Positions 17,823 to 26,922 are shown, counted from the stretch's first letter. The stretch: 26,922 nucleotides of DNA from an uncultured Odoribacter sp. (GCA_905204385.1 CAJKZL010000003.1:1-26922), one strand, 5' to 3'. Numbers and translations are program-made. Notes: a model not told the origin generated them from the letters alone.

Positions 17823-19739
17823 TCAGTTCTTCACCAGCGAGCCACCGGTCCAGAGACAGCCCCAAACAGAGGGTTTATTGGTCATACTATTATTGGCTCC
17901 GCCGCCGCCAAAACGTTCTGCAGGCAGGGAAATTGTTCCTTCAGCGGCATTGTAAATTGCTTCTACTGAAGTCAGATCAGTTTTGCCATTGATTAACATC
18001 CTAAGACCAACATTTCCGTTTCCATTCCCAAAATTCCAGTTATTATCCTGAAAACGCTGATTCAAAACGACATTCGTTTTTCCTGTCTTTCCGTCGTAAA
18101 GCAGATCGAAATAGCAATCTTTGCCATTCCAGAAAGACGACATCACTACTTTTACTCTTTTCTGCCATTCGACTTTAGAGATTTTGACAGAAGTGCTACC
18201 TACACAATTATCCGGCTTATCAACTGTGATGGCCCAGTTACCCAACAGTTTGCGGTATGCTCCGGCGAGGAGTTCGATTTTAGCAATCTTATCAGGATTT
18301 TTAACAACTAAATCGTTCACTTTCACCACCTGCAAGTCAAAGGGCGCCGGCTCGTTCAAGGAGTCCGACAGCACTTCGATCTCAAAGCTATGTTCTGTTT
18401 CGCCTTTGGGGAAGACCACTTCCTCGGACAGGCGATAGAGATTGTTGTTGGCAAAAACAAGCTTCATATCGCATTGCGGGGCTTCTTTTACCTCCAGGCG
18501 TACGGTTTGTTTGCCGGAAGCTTCTTCAAAAGTGAAGGAAGTAATGTTCCACTGGGGCAAATCTCCGTTCGATAGGGATACCAGACAAGCACTCGGCGAC
18601 AATATAGCCCACTCGTCGCTGGAAGCATCCAACTTTAATTCAAAGGTCCGGGTATCGGCTACCACTCTGTCTGGGATGGGGCTTACGGATACTGTTCCTC
18701 TGGTGCTTCCGGCAGGAATAGCCACAGCACCTGCATTATCAAGCGAAAAATGCTCTCCGGCCACAGCAGTTCCATCAATGGCTGCCACAGTGAACTGCAG
18801 ATTTTCTTCGGCCGGACGATCGGATATCAATTCGACCTGCAAATGGGCATCGTACTCACTTCCTTCAACAGCCGTGGCATTAAACTTGACCAGATAATTA
18901 TCGTCGTCGATATACAGGCGGCAGCGTTGCTGTGCTTTACCGATAACGGCATTGCCTCCTGAAACCTCCGTTATTTCCAATTCACCCACCAGCATACCGT
19001 TTGCGGCATGATCGTTTAAGGTCCTTACCCGTATCGAACTTTCTGTCGCTCCGGGCTCTAAAGTGATTTCGGGGGTTTCGATTTCAAAATTAACGCCCGC
19101 TGTTGCTGCATTTCCCAATTCTACTGTCCGCGGACTGACTTTCACCGTCACTGGCTTTTCCAGATTACCGACTACCATTAAAGGGATTTCCAGGGCATCC
19201 GTCAGATGGGCTTTTTCAGAAGTAGCGACTTCCACTTTCCGGAAGGCTACAAAAGAATTGCTACTCACCTGTACGTGGCAACGGATGGCATCGCCCAATC
19301 GGGCAGGTGCAGGATCGCCCTGCACCTTGGATAGTTCTATGGTAAAGTTCCAGTCGTCGTCGATTTTCCCATTATCGGATAAAATCACCCGCACCGCTCC
19401 TTTTAAAGTGTCTCGTTCCACTACAGCCAGCTCATCAGGCACATAAAAGTCCGAACCCTTTACGCCTCCCTTTACATCGACAATCCTTACTTCCACCTGA
19501 ACCTCTTCATTCACCTTTTCGGACAATGCCAAGGGTATTTCAATTTCCCCACTGCTTTTCAACACGCTCACCAAGGTATCGGCAAAAGCGATAATTGCCT
19601 CAGGTCCCTGGGGGACTTCCGGCTGTAGTCCCTCCGACGAACCGTCGTCTCCCGGGAAACAGCCATATTCTTTCTTCTCGGAACAGGACCAAATTACGAC
19701 CGAGAGAAGGGTTGCCATAATAATTTTATACATTTTCAT
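17823..19739 (-). CDS. Calx-beta repeat surface lipoprotein, third in tandem
   Basis: From ATG 19739 the product is about 638 residues; ATG 19748 and 19733 are also possible and the upstream sequence does not decide. The signal MKMYKIIMATLLSVVIWS ends at Cys19, followed by SEKKEYG. Four Calx-beta-like units cover about residues 50-490. The first contains LSDNGKIDDDWNFTIEL, the third EGSEYDAHLQVELISD and the fourth FEEASGKQTVRLEV; acidic turns are less regular than in the neighbours. From about 490 a separate C-terminal domain begins with AYRKLLGNWAITV and has lipocalin-like spacing; it resembles the end of the next gene upstream. The gene is last in the right block and is followed by a terminator. 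It starts 18 bases after the preceding stop (9 bases if ATG 19748 is used). Stop is TGA. Surface binding or adhesion is inferred from the domains only. Confidence 0.85.
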   Translation of the reverse strand: MKMYKIIMATLLSVVIWSCSEKKEYGCFPGDDGSSEGLQPEVPQGPEAIIAFADTLVSVLKSSGEIEIPLALSEKVNEEVQVEVRIVDVKGGVKGSDFYVPDELAVVERDTLKGAVRVILSDNGKIDDDWNFTIELSKVQGDPAPARLGDAIRCHVQVSSNSFVAFRKVEVATSEKAHLTDALEIPLMVVGNLEKPVTVKVSPRTVELGNAATAGVNFEIETPEITLEPGATESSIRVRTLNDHAANGMLVGELEITEVSGGNAVIGKAQQRCRLYIDDDNYLVKFNATAVEGSEYDAHLQVELISDRPAEENLQFTVAAIDGTAVAGEHFSLDNAGAVAIPAGSTRGTVSVSPIPDRVVADTRTFELKLDASSDEWAILSPSACLVSLSNGDLPQWNITSFTFEEASGKQTVRLEVKEAPQCDMKLVFANNNLYRLSEEVVFPKGETEHSFEIEVLSDSLNEPAPFDLQVVKVNDLVVKNPDKIAKIELLAGAYRKLLGNWAITVDKPDNCVGSTSVKISKVEWQKRVKVVMSSFWNGKDCYFDLLYDGKTGKTNVVLNQRFQDNNWNFGNGNGNVGLRMLINGKTDLTSVEAIYNAAEGTISLPAERFGGGGANNSMTNKPSVWGCLWTGGSLVKN

Positions 19740-19757
19740 CTTCAACATGCTTTAAAA

Positions 19758-21698
19758 TCATTGTTGCTTCTTCCAAACATTCTGACTTCTTCCGTCAAAT
19801 ATCCTTCTGCGCGTGCCGCCTGCGTCATACCAGTCAGAACCCAATGACCCTGAATATTCTAATGTGTATTCGTCTGTCTGCTTAAGCTCGACGCTCTTAC
19901 TCGTCACGTCTTTCCATTCTCCCAAATAATAGGCCAGCTTACCGGTAAGTGTACCAAACTCTTTATCGTTGTATATCCCCAAATCGGAAGTCGGATCCAG
20001 ATAATATTTGCCGTCGATAATTTCCAGTTTCCATTTCCAGGCTCCATCCATACTTCCGGTCCAATTGTTTACCAAATATTTTTTATTCCAATTAGCCAAC
20101 ATTTCTTCTTCGGTTGTTCCGGCAGAAAATACCTGATCAAAATTCTTTTCCTTAGATGTTACATTCCAGGTCCCTAAGAACTTACGATACTGGCTTTCCA
20201 TCACCTTTACCTCTGCTGCGATGGGCTCTGCGAGTCTGAATCCGTCAACTTCCACAATATTCATCTCCAAAGTAGCAGAAACAGTCGGAGCTGAGAATAC
20301 ATTAATGCCTATATTCATAGAAATATTAACCTTATCGGCATTTGCAGGAATCACTACTTCGGTCGGAACATTGGAAAAATAAACTCCCGGTTGGGTTTCC
20401 TTATTCACCATGTCGAATTTCATCACCCTTTCCTTATCGACAGCAGGAAGAGTCAATTCCAGAGTATATTCTCCGAAATATTCTTCTACTTCAAAAGCCG
20501 ATTTTTCAAAGGCAGGAAAATCGTCGTTCAGAATGTCGATAGTACATTCGCTTTCTTGTTCCGAAAGGGAAGCATTGGCGCCTTTAACACTTCTTAAGGC
20601 AAGAATCAACTGCCGATCGCCGTTCACGATGTTGTCACCCAATAATTTCACATATACATTGGCTCTTTTGGATTCTCCGATAATAATCGTCCGGTTCTCC
20701 TGCGTCAATTCGTAATCCACGCCTTCAACCGCCGTAGAAGCGACTGCCGGAGCCAAAGTAACGGTAACGTCGCCTTCCGGCACCTTGTCTATTACAACCG
20801 GAATTTCCAATACTTTTTCATTATCATATTCCTTGAAAGAAAGCGATTCGAAGGAAACCGTTTTCTTGATTTCTTCGCTGACGATCGTAACCGAACATTC
20901 CAGATTGTTCTTGCCTACGATCAAGTTACCGCCTTTAATTTCCTTGATGAAGAGATTAAAGGTCCGGTCGTCATTGGCAATATCGTCATCGATGGGTAAA
21001 ATCTCTACATATACCTGAGAATCTCCGGGATTAACGGCTATTTCTTTAGAAGCAATCGTGAAATTGTAATATTCATGAGCTGTTTCATCCTTTGCCTGGA
21101 CAACAATAGTAGAAGGTTCGGCAATTACGCCGGTGATAAGAATGGGAATGCGGCAGGTTGCTTTCCAATCTTCAGGAGCGCTTTCAGTAGCCGCCGATTC
21201 ATAAGTCACCCAGCTAGTCTTTTCAAATTCAGCAAAGGCATTGTTCATGATAGAGATTTTGCAGGTTTGTGCCGTTTCTGCTTTTTTGCCATACCCGTAG
21301 ACGCTTTTAAGCTCCAGGGTAAAGGCACGGTCGGTTTCTGCCTTTCCATTATCCAGGATCACCACAGTGACATACCCTACCTTAACACCCTTTTCAATCG
21401 AGATTACTTTCTCCTTAATGTCGAAATCGATCCCTTCGGAAGCTACGGTTCCGGTCTCTTCCTTTACTCCTACGGTAAGCTTAACAGTCCCTTCGGGTGC
21501 TTCGGCTAAAACAAGGGGGATTTGTACTTCTCCTGCATTTTTCAATACGCTGATTCCTTCTTTTTCAAAAGAAACAGCCACCTGAGGAACCGCTTGGGTT
21601 CCTTCGTTTCCCATACCATTATCGTCGTCGTCGTCATCGCAGCTTACAAAACAAACAGATAAGGCAAACAATATCCATAATAATTTAAAAACTTTCAT
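19758..21698 (-). CDS. Calx-beta repeat surface lipoprotein, second in tandem
   Basis: The ATG at 21698 gives a 646-residue product; the frame also contains a TTG at 21707, a poor start. The signal MKVFKLLWILFALSVCFVS ends at Cys20, followed by six aspartates and NG, a very strong acidic surface-export tract. Calx-beta-like units occupy about residues 37-145, 146-265, 268-385 and a diverged fourth at 386-490. Typical motifs are IDDDIANDDRTFNLFI and LGDNIVNGDRQLILAL, with VEGVDYELTQENRTIIIG preceding the latter. The C-terminal domain starts with YRKFLGTWNVTS and ends at NVWKKQQ, related to the C-terminal domain of the next gene. Calx-beta domains can bind calcium through acidic loops; whether these do is unknown. 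It is 58 bases after the preceding gene, with no terminator between them. Confidence 0.9.
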   Translation of the reverse strand: MKVFKLLWILFALSVCFVSCDDDDDDNGMGNEGTQAVPQVAVSFEKEGISVLKNAGEVQIPLVLAEAPEGTVKLTVGVKEETGTVASEGIDFDIKEKVISIEKGVKVGYVTVVILDNGKAETDRAFTLELKSVYGYGKKAETAQTCKISIMNNAFAEFEKTSWVTYESAATESAPEDWKATCRIPILITGVIAEPSTIVVQAKDETAHEYYNFTIASKEIAVNPGDSQVYVEILPIDDDIANDDRTFNLFIKEIKGGNLIVGKNNLECSVTIVSEEIKKTVSFESLSFKEYDNEKVLEIPVVIDKVPEGDVTVTLAPAVASTAVEGVDYELTQENRTIIIGESKRANVYVKLLGDNIVNGDRQLILALRSVKGANASLSEQESECTIDILNDDFPAFEKSAFEVEEYFGEYTLELTLPAVDKERVMKFDMVNKETQPGVYFSNVPTEVVIPANADKVNISMNIGINVFSAPTVSATLEMNIVEVDGFRLAEPIAAEVKVMESQYRKFLGTWNVTSKEKNFDQVFSAGTTEEEMLANWNKKYLVNNWTGSMDGAWKWKLEIIDGKYYLDPTSDLGIYNDKEFGTLTGKLAYYLGEWKDVTSKSVELKQTDEYTLEYSGSLGSDWYDAGGTRRRIFDGRSQNVWKKQQ

Positions 21699-21756
21699 AT
21701 GATGCAATATTAAGGTATTTAGTATTATATTTCTCTTTTCTCCGAATCACTATGCG

Positions 21757-23658
21757 TCAGGGTACCTGAAAGCCTTGTAAATACAATTCCGCTAAACTGG
21801 CCACTGTATTATTCCTGCATTCTTCCACTCTAACCTTGAAATAACGGCCGGCCGGGTAATACTGTTTTACAGCGACCGAAACTTCTCCACCTCCGGTACT
21901 TCCATAAGTCGCTTCTCCCAATTTCGACCAACTATTTTTATCCGTTCCATTGCTTAAATGGAAGGAAACCCGTTTCGCATCGGTATTACCTGACCTGCGG
22001 ACACATCTGACACTGGATATTCCCGTCAATTTTTTCAGGTCGACCACAATATCGAATGGTCCTTGAACTTCCCGTCCGCCACTCCATACGCTATGCCAAA
22101 AAGTACCATCATTGCCGTCGATTAATTTTACTGCAGTAGCAGGGCCATCCTGCTTATCTTCCTCCGAGGTGAAAGAATCGATGCTCCAATCCGTTTTGGT
22201 TGCAATTTCCCCAACACTAAAAACTTCCAATCCGCATTGAGCCAGATTATGTTCCTCTGTCAAGCCAAGTAAAGGAGTGGCAATCACCTGAAAACGATTA
22301 TTTACATTTCCCGGCAATACATTCAGCACAAAGATGGTATCGGTTTGCCCCGCACGCATCCTTAATATATCCGTTTCTAAGGTCAGATTTTCCCCATTAC
22401 CTGTATTCCGGCCGGTAAATTTCACTTCTACATCGTGACGCAAAGGCTGGGAGAGTTTCACTGGCATGGCGATGCGGTCGGCATTGACGCCGATATAGTA
22501 ATTTTCGGCACCCACCGTCAGATCTGCATCATAATTGTAAACCGTAACTTCACAAGTAGCACCTTCCAGGCCTTCATGGCCTTCAACGGAAGTGATTTTT
22601 AACTGAAATTTTTTATCGGCTGTAATTGCCGGATCATAAACCGGTACGACTCTCACTACAACACTATCCTCGCCTTCGGGGATGGTGAGATTTTTATTTT
22701 CTATGGTAAAATCGCGGCCTTCCACCAGGTTATCTCCCTCGGCATCTACCGTTAGATGAACATCTCCACCGGCATCTCCCAGAATCTTCACCGGAATTTC
22801 CAATACGGCCTCTTGCTCGGGATTTTCTTCTACAGCCATTTCCGCAACACCCCACAACAATCCCAGGTCATCATTTTTAATGGAAATGATACAAGTACTT
22901 TTTTCAGTGATCTTCAGGGCTCCGATCACCTGGGTAATCTCCAGGACAAACATGCGGGTCGGATTGATTTCCTGATCATTTACCGGAATAATTTTTACCC
23001 CCACCTCTTCCAGGGAAGCTCCCTTTTCTATACGGATTTCCTTGTTTTCAATCTCAAAATGCTGATGTTCGACGGCCTGATTGGCAAAGTCCACCGGTTT
23101 CACATTCACGGAAATCAAAATTCCATCGGTCTGTTTTCCTTCTACCAGCAAAGGCACTACAATGCCTTCGGTATCATCCTCGCGCAAAGCAAAATTTGCT
23201 TGTTCAAAGGCCACGGAACAATCACTTTCGTCATCCAGACCGGTAACCCGGCAATGACCGGCATCCGGACGGATGCTTAAATCCGTTCCTCCAACCAATA
23301 CTAAATCCAGAGAACGTGGCAGATTGACGATATTGTCATCTACTAAGTCCAATCCCACCAGAACAGAATTTTTTCCCTTCGGAATCAATATAGACTTGGC
23401 TTGCAGAACATAGTCCTTGTTTTCCTGAATGTTTTCCTCATTTTGTACGGCAACATTCAAAGTAAGGTCCTTCGGGGCGGGGGCGGAAAGAATAACTTCA
23501 ATTTCCACCGAGCCGGCATTTTCATACACCGTGCAGGTTGTGTCCTTAAAACCTGCCACCAGACTACTGCTTTCCTGGCCGACCTTTACATCGTCGTCGC
23601 AAGCCCAAAAGGCCAACGCACAACAGCAAAGCATTATCAGTAATTTTATATACTTCAT
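21757..23658 (-). CDS. Calx-beta repeat surface lipoprotein with C-terminal F5/8-type-C domain
   Basis: This 633-residue protein has a signal ending at Cys20 (LAFWAC) followed by DDDVKVG, a surface-export tract. Three clear Calx-beta units lie at about 35-142 (VDDNIVNLPRSLDLVL), 143-262 (VNDQEINPTRMFVLEI) and 263-377 (VYDPAITADKKFQLKI), with a degenerate fourth at 378-485. Residues about 485-633 form a discoidin/F5-8-type-C domain, with AVKLIDGNDGTFWHSVWSGG, FDIVVDLKKLTGISSVRCVR and YFKVRVEECRNN. Such domains bind carbohydrate or lipid in other proteins. The same FWHS signature appears in the DUF5000-type protein that opens the left block. This paralogue therefore differs from its two tandem neighbours, which end in an LxGxW domain. 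It starts 28 bases after the PorV-like gene. Confidence 0.9.
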   Translation of the reverse strand: MKYIKLLIMLCCCALAFWACDDDVKVGQESSSLVAGFKDTTCTVYENAGSVEIEVILSAPAPKDLTLNVAVQNEENIQENKDYVLQAKSILIPKGKNSVLVGLDLVDDNIVNLPRSLDLVLVGGTDLSIRPDAGHCRVTGLDDESDCSVAFEQANFALREDDTEGIVVPLLVEGKQTDGILISVNVKPVDFANQAVEHQHFEIENKEIRIEKGASLEEVGVKIIPVNDQEINPTRMFVLEITQVIGALKITEKSTCIISIKNDDLGLLWGVAEMAVEENPEQEAVLEIPVKILGDAGGDVHLTVDAEGDNLVEGRDFTIENKNLTIPEGEDSVVVRVVPVYDPAITADKKFQLKITSVEGHEGLEGATCEVTVYNYDADLTVGAENYYIGVNADRIAMPVKLSQPLRHDVEVKFTGRNTGNGENLTLETDILRMRAGQTDTIFVLNVLPGNVNNRFQVIATPLLGLTEEHNLAQCGLEVFSVGEIATKTDWSIDSFTSEEDKQDGPATAVKLIDGNDGTFWHSVWSGGREVQGPFDIVVDLKKLTGISSVRCVRRSGNTDAKRVSFHLSNGTDKNSWSKLGEATYGSTGGGEVSVAVKQYYPAGRYFKVRVEECRNNTVASLAELYLQGFQVP

Positions 23659-23686
23659 TTTTCAATGATTAAAAGTTAGCAAATCC

Positions 23687-24637
23687 TTATTTCTTCCGGA
23701 ATAGACTCAAATCGATTCCTACCGTGAGCCGCATGGTTTCATCCAATGCATTCGAACTTTTATCAGCCAGCAAATAGGCGAAATCGGCACTTACATGCCA
23801 ATGGCTCAAACCGATACCCAAAGCTGTGTGATTGGAAGTTCCCCGATCCTTGTCTCCCCAATGATAACCGGCCCTCACGAAAAGGATGTTATAACACAGA
23901 TACTCAGCACCCACGGCACCCATGTATTCGTCCTCATCCGACGGAATAGCCCGATAGTCATACTCTCCGGCAATTGTCAACCGATGATGGTCGTTAAAAG
24001 GCATTTTATAAGCCGTTCCTACCCGGAACATACCGGGTAACTTATTATCATCACCGCCGTAAGAAACATCCGTGCCCAGATTCGAGAAACCGGCCCCCAG
24101 ACTCCACACGGCATTTTTGCACAACAAATTAGTGGTTAGTTGATAATACAAGCTTAAGTCGAAACCGACCGCATCGGCAGCATGAGCATCTTCCTGGTCT
24201 AGATCCGAATGGATATAGCGTACGGTCGCTCCGATGGAGAGCCCTTTGAGCAATACATGGGAATACCCCAAATCCAACGCATAGTCCTCGGGCTTCATAT
24301 TCATCATTTCTCCCGGAGAAAAATGCCGGAAAGCGGCGGTTAAAGCACTTTTGTTATTTATTTTATAATAGCCGGCCAAGCTATGTAAACGACTTTTTTC
24401 CATATTATGGATGGTCCGCGGAGTATAGCTATAGGCTATCTCTCCGTCTTTATCCGCCAAAGCGGTTTTGGCACCGTTCCAGAAAACAGACCAGGCGTCG
24501 GCGGAAGTGGCCGACCCGATACCACCCATTCCCACCGAACGGGCATCCGGAGCGACCTCCAGAAACGCTGCACTTTGTCCGTAGACCATCATTCCGATCA
24601 GGCAGAAAGCCGGTAACAGTATTAATTTTAAATTCAT
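23687..24637 (-). CDS. PorV/PorQ-family outer-membrane beta-barrel protein
   Basis: This 316-residue protein has a signal peptide (MNLKLILLPAFCLIGMMVYG, then QSAAF). The mature start FLEVAPDARSVGMGGIGSAT and the nearby WSVFWNGAKTAL match the family's ARa.GMGg..A....a.y.NPA signature. The rest alternates beta-strands and ends in LTVGIDLSLFRKK, an aromatic-containing barrel end. PorV and PorQ are outer-membrane parts of the type IX secretion system that handle cargo carrying a C-terminal sorting domain. The gene upstream encodes such a cargo, which strengthens the call. It is probably an accessory paralogue and not the housekeeping PorV, since it sits in an accessory operon with its cargo; this is inference. 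Confidence 0.82.
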   Translation of the reverse strand: MNLKLILLPAFCLIGMMVYGQSAAFLEVAPDARSVGMGGIGSATSADAWSVFWNGAKTALADKDGEIAYSYTPRTIHNMEKSRLHSLAGYYKINNKSALTAAFRHFSPGEMMNMKPEDYALDLGYSHVLLKGLSIGATVRYIHSDLDQEDAHAADAVGFDLSLYYQLTTNLLCKNAVWSLGAGFSNLGTDVSYGGDDNKLPGMFRVGTAYKMPFNDHHRLTIAGEYDYRAIPSDEDEYMGAVGAEYLCYNILFVRAGYHWGDKDRGTSNHTALGIGLSHWHVSADFAYLLADKSSNALDETMRLTVGIDLSLFRKK

Positions 24638-24667
24638 AGGTTATACCGATTAACGAGTTACACAATC

Positions 24668-26922
24668 TTATTTTTTAGTAATAGTCTGTTTCAATTCCTG
24701 ACCGTTTGCCGTAGTGATAGTAAGCAGATAAACTCCCGAGGAAACACCACTCAGGCTCATATCATATCCTTCTGCGCCAATGGCAACCTCCTGTGCAATC
24801 ACCTGGCGACCGGACATATTATAAAGACGAATCACAGCTTTTCCTTGTAAATCTTTCCCCAAACGAATATTGACTACATTATTCTGTAGGTTGGCACTCC
24901 AATCTTCACCGTCCATAGATTCGCCCTTTACATAAACTGCAAAGCGGCAACTTACCGACAAATTATCCGGATTTACGGCACGTACCGTAACATAGGTCGT
25001 TCCCACCTTACGGGGAGTAATCACCAGTTTATCCCCTTTGCGTTGCGCAATAGCAACCGTATTATCCGTATTTTCCAGATTATAAACCAAAGTTGCCTTA
25101 CCCGGATCGGCAAAATGATCGCTCAATGAAAATTCCATTTCCCGGGCACTTACAGCAATTTCCTGATTCTGAATAGGATTGGTGATAATGGGAGCCGTTG
25201 CTTTTCTGACTACTTCAAAAGGAATCTGTAAAGTAGAAGAAGCTCCGTATTGGTCCATTACTGTCAATGTCAACGAATAATTACCGGCGACTCCATATCC
25301 TGCATGAATATCTAAATTCAAATTCCCTTCCGCATATTCGATATTCACCCACGACAGAGCCGGGTGTATTGCGGTGGCTATCGTTTGATTTTCAGGTTCG
25401 ATACATCCGATGGTCAACCGACGGGAAGATCCTTCGTCCAAAAGAATTTGTCCGCTCCAGCCAGCCGTTAATTGAGGAGCCTGATTTTTTACCGTTACCG
25501 CCGATTTTTCAGCAGAGAGTTCAGAAAAACTGCCCCAACGGTCGAAGGCACGAAGCCGATAGTAATAGCGTACATCTGCTCTTAAGCCGCTTATTATTTC
25601 CCGGATTAAGGTTCCCTCGGGCAAAAATTTAACATCCCTGATCTTTTTATTTACCTCGGGTGCATCGACGTCCGTGATGGGAGAAGTGCTCCAATAGAGT
25701 TCGTATTTGCTCAACGGACCATCTCCTGCCACACCTACCGTCCATTCAAAAATAGCCCAGTTGTCATAAGAATCTATCAAATGCAGCTCTGTCGTATCCG
25801 GAGCCTCGGTCGACGGAGGAGTCAAAGCGGTGCCCACATCTATATATCCTACGCCCATCAAGCCTGCATATTTCGGATTATACTGGTCGATGTTGCCGGC
25901 AGAGTTCATCAAACGCTCCTTCAGTTCATCGGGAGTATAACCTTCGGCCTGGAACTTAGAAAGAACCAAAGCTGCACAACCCGTAGCATGCGGACAAGCC
26001 ATAGAAGTGCCCTGTTTCCAGGAATACCCGTCATTGATTTCCGTACTTAAAATGGCATATTTATCTCCATTGCTCTGCTCACCCCCCGGCGCAGTGATAT
26101 CCACCCATGTTCCATAATTCGAATAGGAGGCCTTCTTGAAATTCGCTCCCATAGCAGCTACTCTGAAATTTCTTTCGTAAGCGGCAGGCCAGTCTGGAAT
26201 ATCCGAATTCCGGTTTGCAGCGGCAAAGATCACCAAGCCACCTTTCATCGGTCCGGTTTGTTTTCCATTCAAATCCATTCCGGCATTATCGATAAAATAA
26301 TCGATAGCTGCCCGTATCGCCCCGTTCAAAAAGTTCGTTCCGGTTTCATCCGGTCCGCTCGTCCAGCTATTGGAAGAAATGGTTGCTCCCATATCGGCTG
26401 CATAGGTATACATTTTCGGATCGGTATAATTTTGGTCCTTTCCTGTCTCCGGGTTCGTCTTGAACATCTGGCAGCTCATCAGGCGGATGCCGTCACCTTT
26501 GCCGGATCCACCTGCAATGCCGCACACGCCGGTACCGTTATTGTTTACCGCTCCAATCGTTCCGGCACAGTGGGTGCCGTGAGTATGCTGTACGATCGTT
26601 CCACTCTTGTCTACGTAATTCCAACCGTAAATATCATCCACATACCCATTGTTGTCGTCATCCACTCCCGGAGTACCGTTCAATTCAGCTTCATTCACCC
26701 ACATATTGGCAGCCAAATCTGGATGATCCGTTTTTATACCGCCATCCATCACGGCTACAATCACTTTCGGCGATCCGGTTTCAATTTCCCAAGCCTTGAA
26801 GGCATTGACATCGGCTCCTTCTATAGCACCGACCAACCCATTCGATAATTCTCCGGTATTGTGGTAATGCCATTGCTCGGGCAAACGGGGATCGTTAAAC
26901 GGCAGCTTTCCGGTATTCCGGG
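24668..26922 (-). CDS. Subtilisin-family (S8) serine protease with T9SS type A sorting domain (N-terminus cut by window edge)
   Basis: The frame is open to the right edge, so the signal peptide and propeptide are outside. The visible start reads FNDPRLPEQWHYHNTG, the usual beginning of Bacteroidota S8 catalytic domains. The in-frame TTG at 26884 is not a real start. All catalytic residues are present: Asp in VAVMDGGIKTDHPDL (codon 26746-26744), His in HTHGTHCAGT (26581-26579), Ser in GTSMACPHATG (26005-26003), and the oxyanion Asn in FAAANRN. After the catalytic domain come a fibronectin-III-like domain, two Ig/cadherin-like domains and a C-terminal sorting domain of about 75 residues (IRLYNMSGRQVIAQEV, SSGVYLLTITTANGQELKQT). 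It should be an active protease exported by the T9SS and released or attached at the surface. The PorV-like gene follows after 30 bases. Confidence 0.93.
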   Translation of the reverse strand, partial: RNTGKLPFNDPRLPEQWHYHNTGELSNGLVGAIEGADVNAFKAWEIETGSPKVIVAVMDGGIKTDHPDLAANMWVNEAELNGTPGVDDDNNGYVDDIYGWNYVDKSGTIVQHTHGTHCAGTIGAVNNNGTGVCGIAGGSGKGDGIRLMSCQMFKTNPETGKDQNYTDPKMYTYAADMGATISSNSWTSGPDETGTNFLNGAIRAAIDYFIDNAGMDLNGKQTGPMKGGLVIFAAANRNSDIPDWPAAYERNFRVAAMGANFKKASYSNYGTWVDITAPGGEQSNGDKYAILSTEINDGYSWKQGTSMACPHATGCAALVLSKFQAEGYTPDELKERLMNSAGNIDQYNPKYAGLMGVGYIDVGTALTPPSTEAPDTTELHLIDSYDNWAIFEWTVGVAGDGPLSKYELYWSTSPITDVDAPEVNKKIRDVKFLPEGTLIREIISGLRADVRYYYRLRAFDRWGSFSELSAEKSAVTVKNQAPQLTAGWSGQILLDEGSSRRLTIGCIEPENQTIATAIHPALSWVNIEYAEGNLNLDIHAGYGVAGNYSLTLTVMDQYGASSTLQIPFEVVRKATAPIITNPIQNQEIAVSAREMEFSLSDHFADPGKATLVYNLENTDNTVAIAQRKGDKLVITPRKVGTTYVTVRAVNPDNLSVSCRFAVYVKGESMDGEDWSANLQNNVVNIRLGKDLQGKAVIRLYNMSGRQVIAQEVAIGAEGYDMSLSGVSSGVYLLTITTANGQELKQTITKK

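Noticed and set aside
17695..17955. 86-codon plus-strand frame across the terminator
   Set aside because: It overlaps the terminator hairpin and the end of a well-supported minus-strand gene.
21699..21707. TTG start at 21707 for the second Calx-beta gene, and similarly TTG at 10711 (SusD) and 7741 (SusC)
   Set aside because: An ATG lies a few codons downstream in each case and gives a normal signal peptide.
1..26922. CRISPR arrays, tRNA, rRNA, insertion sequences, integrase or attachment sites
   Set aside because: Looked for on both strands; nothing with supporting repeats, motifs or genes was found.

Overview
The window comes from a Bacteroidales-type member of the Bacteroidota. The evidence is two SusC/SusD pairs, many lipoproteins with acidic residues after the lipidated cysteine (the Bacteroidota surface-export pattern), a protease with a type IX secretion (T9SS) tail, and a PorV/PorQ-like barrel. 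A T9SS combined with fasciclin/SusCD loci fits lineages such as Odoribacteraceae or Tannerellaceae better than Bacteroides proper. That placement is inference. No rRNA, tRNA, CRISPR array or insertion sequence was seen. Every convincing gene is on the minus strand, so transcription runs from high to low coordinates.

Right block (26922 down to 17823). A T9SS-tailed subtilisin (5' end outside the window) is followed by a PorV/PorQ-like barrel and three successive Calx-beta surface lipoproteins. Gaps are 8 to 58 bases. The block ends in a good intrinsic terminator at 17761-17794. It reads as one transcription unit that places a protease and long modular beta-sandwich lipoproteins at the cell surface.

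Spacer (17092-17760). This is AT-rich and holds no convincing gene. It contains two mutually exclusive hairpins and a tandem GGGGGTATTT repeat about 110 bases before the next start codon. It must hold the control region of the left block, but I could not pin a promoter.

Left block (17091 down to 1). At least nine closely packed genes lie here: a DUF4959/DUF5126/DUF5000-type lipoprotein, a large fasciclin (FAS1) lipoprotein, SusC, SusD, a second FAS1 lipoprotein, a second SusC, a second SusD, a sialidase-fold lipoprotein, and a fourth Calx-beta lipoprotein cut by the window edge. The core is a FAS1-SusC-SusD cassette present twice. It resembles a polysaccharide- or glycoprotein-utilisation locus but lacks an obvious active carbohydrate enzyme: the only candidate, the sialidase-like protein, seems to lack the catalytic residues of its family.

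The main oddity is that both SusC genes are interrupted by one in-frame TAA with no frameshift, while every neighbour is intact. TAA is the normal stop of most genes here, so this is not a recoded genetic code. The locus is either losing function, polymorphic, or affected by sequence error. The two blocks share F5/8-type-C-like and Calx-beta modules, which suggests related jobs in surface binding and capture.
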